The notes under the pieces: generated by a model
Databases searched by the model: none
Seen by the model: only the letters and a program-made list of their open reading frames with translations
Told to the model about the DNA's origin: nothing
Source: a candidate division SR1 bacterium CG_4_9_14_3_um_filter_40_9
GTDB lineage: Bacteria > Patescibacteriota > Gracilibacteria > Absconditabacterales > Absconditicoccaceae
Assembly (NCBI GenBank): GCA_002791215.1
Contig: PFWQ01000075.1
Location: forward strand, 1-25,035
Direction: 5' to 3'
DNA length: 25,035 nt
Made by a program: the position numbers and the translations under genes
Shown here: positions 16,866 to 23,803 of the stretch, piece after piece
Numbering within the stretch: the stretch's first letter is position 1
How the letters are laid out: each line of letters opens with the position of its first letter

Positions 16866-17501
16866 ATGTGAATCACCGAATTCCTCGCAACCTACATCAC
16901 CGCATTCATTTCACATACAGGATACATCACCGTCTTCTTGGGAATGACCATGGAAAGCATGATTTTGCCGGTTCCTAGCGAAGCGATCATGCCATTCGCA
17001 GGATTCCTTGTAGCGACAAAACAATTCTCACTTCGAGGAGTGATTTTGGTGAGCACTTGCTGAAGCATCGTAGGATCGTTGGTATCATATTACATAGGCT
17101 TCTACTGATGAAAAGCATTTATTCGCAGATTCGGAAAATACTTCCTTCTTGATCAGGAAGAATTGGATCAGACAAAGCATTTCTTCAGAAAAAGATGAAG
17201 CATCACAATTCTAGTCAGCAGATTTATTCCAGTCGTCAGGCACCTGATCTCTCTCCCAGCCGGAATGTGAAAAATGAATCTGACCAAATTCCTCATCTAT
17301 ACCATCATCGGCGCAGTAATACGAAATACCTTTCTCACCCTCGTCGGGAAATATCTCAAAGAAAATCGAGAATTAGTCATGAAATATAGCCACACCGTCG
17401 ATATCGTCGTACTTGCAATATTGATAGGACTCGTATTATGGTTTGTTTATCGTCAAATAAGAAAATACAGAAGAAAGAAATTTAAGATTTCAAAATCATA
17501 A
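16866..17501 (+). CDS. DedA family membrane protein
   Basis: This is a 211-residue DedA/VTT-domain protein. Seen: YITVFLGMTMESMILPVPSE (the family E-x-x-x-P-x-P-S-E signature), MPFAGFLVATKQFS, GSIVGSLVSYYIGFYGGKAF, the RFIPVVRHLISLPAGMGKMN segment with its conserved arginines, and three late membrane helices ending in a basic tail. DedA proteins support membrane homeostasis, and some flip undecaprenyl phosphate or phospholipids. Six or so TGA codons encode Gly. Start ATG 16866 is followed at once by TGA; the frame is open further upstream, but the repeat-like DNA there and the usual family N-terminus favour 16866. Its TAA overlaps the next ATG by one base (TAATG), so it is coupled to dus. Confidence 0.9.
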
Positions 17502-18481
17502 TGATAATTGGATTAGCTCCTATGGATTGATTCACTGATTGCGCTATGCGTGACGTCACGCAGGAGATTTTCGATAAATATTCCAATGCATCCCTCCTTG
17601 ACAAAGGAGGGGTTAGGGTGGATTTGTTTCTTCGGACGGAATTCATGACTGCAGACGGCTATTGTGCCAAACCCCAAGCCGTCATTCGCCACCTCATGAC
17701 ATCGCCGATTCAGAAGAATCTTATCGCACAAATCCACGGAGGAAATATAAAAACACTTCTCAAAACCGTCAAAGACATCAACAAAAAATATGCGAAAGAT
17801 TTCATCGGAATCGAATTAAATCTCGGCTGCCCTGCACACAATATCATGAAATCTGGTGGAGGAAGCGAATTATTGAGATGCAAAGAAGAAACACTCAAAA
17901 TCATAGAAGCGCTCAGTAATGCTTCCAAACTCCCCTTTTCCATCAAAACCAGAACCGGCCTAGATCAGAAAGACAGAGAAAACCAGACTGAATTTCTTGT
18001 GAAAGCGAGCAAGTTTTGTAGCATGATTACGATTCACGGAAGAACAGTAAAACAAGCCTACACCGGAGAAGCTGATCGAGAATTTATTTACAATCTCAAA
18101 AAATTGGTCGACAAAAAATGCAAAATAATAGGAAATTGATGAATACATTCATATGAAGAAGCCAAGGCGAGACTTGGAAATCTCGATGGCGTGATGATCG
18201 GCCTAGCCGCCATCGGCAACCCACGAATTTTCACGCCATATGTACAGACGTTTTGACAAAAAGTCTCTTTAAAGGAAAAACGCGACACCATCATCAAACA
18301 TTTAGACCTCATGTTGAAATATAACAGCGACCAATCCGAAGAAAGAATCGTGATAGAATTCAGGAAGCATCTTTCCCAGTATATCAAATGAATTCCTGAC
18401 TCCAGAGAATTCAAAGTGAAGATGAGCGAAATCAAAAATCAGAAAGATCTCATCAGCAAAGTGGAAAAATTTCTCAATTAA
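17501..18481 (+). CDS. dus: tRNA-dihydrouridine synthase (Dus family)
   Basis: Dus enzymes reduce uridines in the tRNA D-loop, using FMN and NADPH. The 326-residue protein opens with IIGLAPMDGFTDCAMRD, has FLRTEFMTADGY, QIHGGNIKTLL, the active-site motif ELNLGCPAHNIMKSGGG with catalytic C110, SIKTRTGL, MITIHGRTVKQAYTGEAD, and IGNGGIHS and GLAAIGNPRIF in the phosphate-binding barrel loops. Gly in MDGFTD and IGNGGI are TGA codons. A family A repeat adds about 12 residues (SLLDKGGVRVDL) between the first helix and the FLRTEF strand. The start overlaps the DedA stop by one base. DusB-like length, but subtype not assigned. Confidence 0.9.
17591..17625 (+). repeat. Family A palindromic repeat inside dus
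   Basis: TCCCTCCTTGACAAAGGAGGGG with a trailing GGGTGGATTTG, translated ASLLDKGGVRVDLF near residues 31-42. The arms pair perfectly over about 7 bp. Confidence 0.75.
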
Positions 18482-18487
18482 AGAAAA

Positions 18488-18506
18488 CCTACTCAAACTG
18501 AGTAGG
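18488..18506. terminator. Hairpin shared by convergent dus and MraZ-like genes
   Basis: CCTACTCA AAC TGAGTAGG forms an 8-bp stem over the stop of the MraZ-like gene, 7 nt past the dus stop. On the minus strand TTTTCTTT follows, a weak T-run; on the plus strand AAATTC follows. Confidence 0.6.
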
Positions 18507-18809
18507 AAATTCAATAATAATATGATCGCCATTTCCAAGCATATCTACTTGGCGGCAATTGCAATCTTTTGGCAAAGACATTCTATTCTTGCTAGAAAGT
18601 TGCAGGATTGATGATTTTTTAGTCCAATCGACTCTTTCGGCAGTAGTAAGCATACCATCTCTGATTTGTTTCCATACTTCGAAAGGATAAAGCAATAAAT
18701 CTTTATCTCGAACGAGAAAGAATTCACGGACTTCACGCGACCACTTGATAGGGAAAATAAATCTCCGATCAGGGCCGACAGTGGCTGTTTCATGGGAGTA
18801 AAATTCCAT
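18489..18809 (-). CDS. MraZ-like double AbrB-fold regulator
   Basis: The 106-residue protein shows two similar halves, as in MraZ: MEFYSHETATVGPDRRFIFP with FFLVRDKDLLLYPFEVWKQI, then ILQLSSKNRMSLPKDC with VDMLGNGDHIIIEFP. MraZ binds DNA as a ring of SpoVT/AbrB folds and controls the dcw cell-division cluster. Here no mraW/fts genes are adjacent, so it may be a relocated MraZ or a relative with another target. Start ATG 18809 gives the normal family N-terminus; a GTG at 18863 would add 18 residues. I see no clear TGGG box array in front of it. No TGA is used. Family call by pattern of the two halves, moderate certainty. Confidence 0.6.
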   Translation of the reverse strand: MEFYSHETATVGPDRRFIFPIKWSREVREFFLVRDKDLLLYPFEVWKQIRDGMLTTAERVDWTKKSSILQLSSKNRMSLPKDCNCRQVDMLGNGDHIIIEFPTQFE

Positions 18810-18927
18810 AATAATTTCTGTTTTTATTAATGTTTCTACGCCTATGTCATACAGTTTTATCACAAAAAGTCAACCTTACTTTCCAGATTGCACTTTATTC
18901 TTTTTTTTTAAAACGTAAGTATGGAAT

Positions 18928-20037
18928 ATGAACTACGAACTCTTCACCCACAGCACATCCTCGTGACTCGATACTCGTCACTCGTCACTGACCAAAAAAA
19001 ATATTTTTTTGGTAAATATGACCAAGGAATTGGAGCATCATTTTTCTGAATTGGCGCAGAAATGACTTGATAAATATCTTCTGAAATCGTCCGATTGAAA
19101 TCATCAGACATCATCAGTTGCTATCATAGTCAACAAAAAATGATACTCCAACGGCCTTATCTGCCACAAATGCGGCCACGTCCCTCAATGCAAAAAATGC
19201 TCCGTCAGCATCAGCTACCACAAGATTGCCAGCGGAGAAACCATAGGGCTTTGCCACATCTGCAAAAGCCAATATAATCTCCCGGCATCTTGTCCAGAAT
19301 GTCACTCTCACGACATCAAAGAATTTGGAATATGAACCCAAAAAGTCGCAGAATATATCCAGAAAGAATACAATCTACCATCGATGATAATCGAATCCGA
19401 AACTGCCAATTCCCAGAAAAAGATCGAAAATCTATCATCTATCATCTCTCATCTATCATCTGCAAAAGTTTTCATCGGAACCTCCATTCTCACTACTCCA
19501 CCCAAAGGAATAAAATTTGATCTGGTAATATTTTTAAACGCCGACCTAGGATTAAATATCCCAGACTACACCGCAGCGGAGAAAAATTTCTACTTTCTCT
19601 ACGATGCATTCACCAAATACGATTGCCAAAATTTCATCGTTCAGTCTTTCAATCCGGACCAGTATAGCATCCGCTCAGCGTGCAAGCTAGATAAATCGTG
19701 ATTTTATGCTCAGGATAATGTGTTTAGGGAAGAGAATCACTATCCTCCATTTTCAGATCTTTGTGTAATCCTCTACAAGAACGAAATCGAAGAAAGGATG
19801 TTTACCAAGGTCGATACCCTCTACAAAGAACTTCTCTATCTCAAAGATAAATACGATATGCCAGGTCTGGAGATCTATTCTACGCCTCCGCTGATTTACA
19901 AAATGTTCGGAAAATATAGATACAACATCATCCTCAAATGAAAAGATTTGAGAAATTTCATGGATATCACCTACACAAAGCTCAAAATGGCTTCCAAGGG
20001 CTTCAAAATCGACCGAGAAGCTGAATCGATAGTCTAA
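18928..20037 (+). CDS. priA: PriA-like primosomal protein, C-terminal half only
   Basis: The 369-residue protein matches the second half of PriA: VNMTKELEHHFSEL and IIVNKKGYSNGLICHKCG, then eight zinc-binding cysteines in four CxxC pairs (C79/82, C88/91, C109/112, C122/125), GIGTQKVAEYI, FIGTSILTTPPKGIKFDLV, the helicase C-terminal motif region, and HYPPFSDLCVIL near the end. Full PriA is about 700-800 residues; the 3'-DNA-binding and DEAH ATPase halves are missing. Upstream is the MraZ-like gene on the other strand, so no first half exists here. The new N-terminus (MNYELFTHSTSSGLDTRHSS) contains a family C repeat, which may mark the break. It could be a decayed gene or a reduced DNA-binding subunit. 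TGA appears as Gly several times. Confidence 0.8.
18959..18990 (+). repeat. Family C repeat at the start of the PriA-like gene
   Basis: CTCGTGACTCGATACTCG then TCACTCGTCACTG, translated SSGLDTRHSSL with TGA as Gly; near-identical to the rimO copy (SSGLGPRHSSL). Confidence 0.65.
19430..19461. repeat. ATCTATC / ATCTCT tandem repeat inside the PriA-like gene
   Basis: Three to four ATCTATC and ATCTCTC units, translated SSIISHLSSAK. The first 20 bases are identical to 10131-10150 in the RsuA-like gene, which is coded from the other strand. Confidence 0.65.
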
Positions 20038-20038
20038 A

Positions 20039-20070
20039 AATACCTCGGAGTTACCGAAGTATTTTTTTTT
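20039..20070 (+). terminator. Rho-independent terminator after the PriA-like gene
   Basis: AATACCTCGG AGTTA CCGAAGTATT (10 bp with one mismatch) followed by seven T beyond the stem. It starts 2 nt after the stop codon. Confidence 0.8.
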
Positions 20071-20082
20071 GGGTTAATAAGA

Positions 20083-20259
20083 TTAACGATACCAATACAT
20101 TTTGAATGTAATGGTCGTTTTTTCCAACGTATTACTACTCCCAACTACAAACAAAGTCTCAAGAGCATCCATTGGAAAGAGCCAAATAGCATACAGGAGA
20201 ACAAGAAATTTCCATATCCCCCGGCCCAACATTCTAAAAAAAGTGTTTTGTTTTTTCAT
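20083..20259 (-). CDS. Small membrane protein, 58 residues
   Basis: I do not recognise this protein. It begins MKKQNTFFRMLGRGIWKF, a basic amphipathic start, followed by one hydrophobic helix (FLVLLYAIWLFPMDALETLFVV) and a polar tail ending TFKMYWYR. The order basic N-terminus, helix, polar tail suggests a single-pass protein with the tail outside. It uses no TGA. It is convergent with the PriA-like gene and stops 13 nt past that gene's T-run. The overlapping plus-strand frame (20102-20305) looks less protein-like. Small size makes this a tentative call. Confidence 0.45.
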   Translation of the reverse strand: MKKQNTFFRMLGRGIWKFLVLLYAIWLFPMDALETLFVVGSSNTLEKTTITFKMYWYR

Positions 20260-20392
20260 ATGCAGATTTTTTATTGGATTTCTAGCATTGTTATATTGGA
20301 AATGAAAGAAAAGTCAAGCCAAAACAAGGGGTCTACGGGTTCTTTTTTGATAATTTAGCCAATTTCGCATATAATTGATTATCGCTCCAATC

Positions 20393-20441
20393 TTTATCGC
20401 GAATTTATCTGCCTCGGGCAGACATAGTGAGCTTTTATCGC
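20393..20441. repeat. TTTATCGCGAA / AGCTTTTATCGC motif pair before the VirB4-like gene
   Basis: Both words found before DedA occur here in the same order, with a small hairpin TCTGCC TCG GGCAGA between them. They end 15 nt before the VirB4-like ATG. May be regulatory or another dispersed repeat. Confidence 0.45.
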
Positions 20442-20455
20442 TTTAGCGTTTATCC

Positions 20456-22513
20456 ATGATAACTTGAATCAACAACATCGTCTACGACACCAACTACTCC
20501 GCCTATGTTACAGGAGGTTGAGTCCCGGTTTTCGAGATCCAAGAAGAGAAGAAGGAAGCCAAGAAATGAGGCTTTCAGGCATTCGTCGATGGAATTTTCG
20601 GAAATCTTTTCCCATGAGCAAAACCCAAAACAGCTGAGACGAAGGATGCAAAAGGAAAGACTCCTGTCGTAGAAGACAATAGTCTCATCAAAGATAAAGA
20701 TCTCAAAGAACAGATTAAATTCCTGTTGGAATTGCCGGATGAAGAATATAGCGACAAAAAGCTGACCAGCAAACTCAGACAATACGTTTCTGAAGTAGAA
20801 AAGCATTACAACACGCTTATCACTGACTACAAATCACACATCGCACCTTCCTATCGGGAATTCAAATCCACACACTACAACGTGTCAGGAATCTTCGGAA
20901 AAAGTTATTATGCGCAAAGCTATCCATCATACATCGATGCCCTATGGACCAGAGATATCCTCACATTCCACAACAAGCGGGATATGAGTTTTTTCATCTA
21001 TCCAGAGGACGATTCAGCCATCCAATCCATGCTAAAAAATAGGGCAACTCAGCTCAAGGCAGAGATCAATGAAGCTAATTCCAAAGGGATCACACTCGAT
21101 ACAGAAGTAGAACAGCAATACAAAGACGTGACGATGATCAGAGAAAAACTCACTACGCGTGAAGAAAGATATTTTGAGACAGGATTCTATATCAACCTTT
21201 ATCAAGAGACGGAAGACAAGCTCAAAGAAGAAGGCAAAAAACTCGAACAAAAAATTTCATGATACGGAATCAGAATGAAGACAGCGATCCAGAGAATGGA
21301 CGAAGGATTTGCTACTACCTTACCGATATGCACTGACGAACTTGGGATAGTGAGGAGCGCAGTGACATCATCACTTGCGGGAAGTTTCCCATTCATCTCA
21401 AACGACATGGTTTCAGAGACAGGAATCCTCTATGGATTAAATCTCCATACTGGATGATTGGTTATTTTCGATAGATTCAATTCCAAATTACCGAATATGA
21501 ACAGTTGTATATTGGCGACATCTGGAGCCGGAAAATCCTTCACCGTCAAACTAGAGATCATCAGATATCTATTGAACAATATCGATGTCATCGTCATCGA
21601 TCCAGAAAACGAATACAAATCACTCTGTGCAAAAGTAGGCGGAACTTATGTGAACATAGCGACCAACTCACAGCAATTCATCAATCCATTTGATATCCCG
21701 CCGAGAATCGAAGATGTGGAATATGGCAAATGAGATCTTTTGAGAAGTCAGATCATGAACCTCATCGGACTCATCAAATTGCTTATCGGAGAAACAATTT
21801 CTGAAGAAGAAGCATTATTGGATAAAGCATTGCAAAGTACCTATTCGCTCAAAGGATTTGATATGAAAGCAGATAGCTACGAAGGCAAACAACCTCCAAT
21901 CATGGAAGATCTCATGCACATACTCGAAGGTATGGAATGAGGAGACAAATTGGCCTTGAGATTGAGTAAATTCGTGACAGGCACCTTCAGTAAATTGTTT
22001 AACAATTACACCAACATAGATATCAACAACAAGATGACAGTATTCAGCATCAGGGATATCGAAGAAGTACTCAAAACTCCAGCGATGTTTAATGCATTGA
22101 ATTTCATCCGGACCAAAATCAGATCTCACAGGAGACCGAGATTACTCGTCTGTGATGAAGCGTGGATCATGCTTCAGCACGAAACTTCAGCAGAATTCTT
22201 ATTCGGACTCATCAAAAGAGCGAGAAAATACTGACTCGGAATCACGACAATCTCACAGGATATCGAAGATTTCGTCAGAAGCAAATATGGAAAACCGATT
22301 ATCTCAAACTCGGCATTGCAGATTTTGCTCAAACAATCTACCACATCCATCAAATCGCTCAATTCGCTTCTCGGACTTTCCGACGCAGAAAAGAATAGAT
22401 TGGTATCGTGCGGAATCTGAGAATGACTTATCTTCGCAGGGACACAGCACATCGCATGTAAGATATTAGCGTCACCTACTGAAAGGGAATTCATCACAAC
22501 CGACGTGAAGTAA
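20456..22513 (+). CDS. VirB4/TraC-type secretion ATPase
   Basis: The 685-residue protein has a variable, repeat-like N-terminus, then a VirB4-type N domain (YIDALWTRDILTF, FFIYPEDD, the long helical REERYFETGFYINLY part). The ATPase domain carries the Walker A ATSGAGKS (K360), VIVIDPENEY (D382), the Walker B LLVCDEAW (D567, E568), and the late TTISQDIEDFV and STTSIKSLNSLLGLSDAE motifs. VirB4 proteins power type IV secretion or conjugation, and related ATPases serve competence and pilus systems in CPR bacteria. About a dozen TGA codons are read as Gly. ATG 20456 follows a motif pair shared with DedA. The membrane protein and the secreted cysteine-rich protein follow on the same strand. Family is secure; the function of the system is open. 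Confidence 0.88.
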
Positions 22514-22521
22514 ACAAGTTT

Positions 22522-22592
22522 GGCCTCCTTGAGAAAGGAGAGCCTGTCCCGCACAAGCTGCGGGATGGCGAGTGGAACGAGACGAAGGATTT
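22522..22592. repeat. Compound family A repeat in the VirB4-membrane protein gap
   Basis: GGCCTCCTTGAGAAAGGAG, then CCTGTCCCGC...GCGGGATGGCG and a terminal GAAGGATTT. It is a longer form of family A with a second inner stem (GTCCCGC / GCGGGA). The copy at 23691 has the same layout. Confidence 0.75.
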
Positions 22593-22630
22593 ATTGCACA
22601 TCCAAAAAAACATTTATCTTCCAACAATTT

Positions 22631-23680
22631 ATGGACAAAAACATCGAAACAAACAGCCAAACCAGAATCCAACTTTCATTAGCCGCGCTGATGTTTTTTT
22701 CTCCATTGGTACAGAATGTCATCAAAAAAGAAAATATGAAATTGAATGAGGACGACAAGACATTCATCAAAGGATACATCAGATTTTGATATATCGCACT
22801 CATAATTCTAGCGATTACCTTGACGGCATGAATGACGAATTACCGCATTGAATCGGGTCTTATTGATTGAATTTATAACATCAGCGTTATCGTGCTCACC
22901 ATAATTCTTGTGATAGGGACGATAGGGATTCTCACCAATACAAATATTCTGGCAGGGAAGAAAGAATTGATAGCTCTGTACAGCGAACAGATCAGCGCGG
23001 ATAGAAAAGATATTGTGCTGGCCTATTTGCCGATATATAACATCTACAAGCGATATCAGGAGCATAATTTCGACAAACCGAATCTATTGATTAAAGAATC
23101 TATCATCGCATGGTTGATATTTATGGCATTGGGACTGGCAACTACGCCGTGGCGGACAAGCACATTCCTGATTCTCATCATCATCAGAGTCGCGTCGCTC
23201 ATGTGAGGGATGGATATCGTCAGCCCACAAATCAAAACATTTCTCAACAAATTATTTCTCAAAAATCCCGAAGAATTACGATGATATATCCGCTGAAGCA
23301 TCATGTGTCTTTATGATTTGTCTCCCTTTGCAAAGGGAGAGGTCCGCATGGACAGAGGGATTTCAAAAGTAGATTTGTTAAAAACAGACATTACACAAGC
23401 CAAACAAGACTTCTCATTACTCTACAATGTACAACTAGAAAATAGCGTTTTTATCAAAACACAATACGCAATCGCAATCATAGCATCGATACTTCTGATA
23501 AGACGAACAAATCGAAATCTCCTAGAACGGACAAAATTCATTCCGCTCCTTATCCTACTGGGAAGATACGTAGTGATGTTGTTCGGGCGGCATCACCTGC
23601 CTCCTCTACCCATCTTCAAAGAAATCACGGACTTAGGGATTTATCTGTACGAAAAAGTAAAAAACCGTTCCAATCACTAA
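22631..23680 (+). CDS. Polytopic membrane protein of unknown function
   Basis: The 349-residue protein has about eight hydrophobic segments, among them YIALIILAITLTAG, ISVIVLTIILVIGTIGIL, SIIAWLIFMALGLA, FLILIIIRVASLMGG, YAIAIIASILLI and FIPLLILLGRYVVML. Between the second and third lies VLAYLPIYNIYKRYQEHNF, a soluble loop. Five TGA codons encode Gly. A family A repeat is translated in frame as DLSPFAKGEVRMDRG in a loop (23320-23362). ATG 22631 follows a compound repeat and has no clear Shine-Dalgarno. Because it lies between a VirB4-like ATPase and a secreted repeat protein, it may be a membrane part of the same secretion or pilus apparatus, in the role of VirB6-type proteins; no sequence motif supports that directly. 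Confidence 0.75.
23320..23362 (+). repeat. Family A repeat inside the membrane protein gene
   Basis: TCTCCCTTTGCAAAGGGAGA is a near-perfect palindrome, followed by GGTCCGCATGGACAGAGGGATTT. The insert sits in a loop near residues 230-244 (LSPFAKGEVRMDRG). Confidence 0.75.
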
Positions 23681-23690
23681 TATTTATTTA

Positions 23691-23752
23691 TCCTCCTTTA
23701 ATAAAGGATAGCTTGTCCCGGGAAGCCGGGATGGCCGAAGGCCGGAGGATTT
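23691..23752. repeat. Compound family A repeat before the cysteine-rich gene
   Basis: TCCTCCTTTAATAAAGGATAG, then CTTGTCCCGG...CCGGGATGGCC and GGAGGATTT. Layout is as at 22522. It fills half of the gap before the secreted protein gene and may act as a 3' end hairpin for the membrane protein. Confidence 0.75.
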
Positions 23753-23803
23753 GTTTACAAAGGCAACCGAGCAATCCACCATTTACAAAATAATCTTTAA
23801 AAA

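Noticed and set aside
18863..18863. GTG 18863 as start of the MraZ-like gene
   Set aside because: ATG 18809 gives the normal MraZ N-terminus; the 18 extra residues have no family match.
20102..20305. Plus-strand 67-residue ORF
   Set aside because: Composition is less protein-like than the minus-strand frame with a clear single membrane helix; kept the latter, with low confidence.
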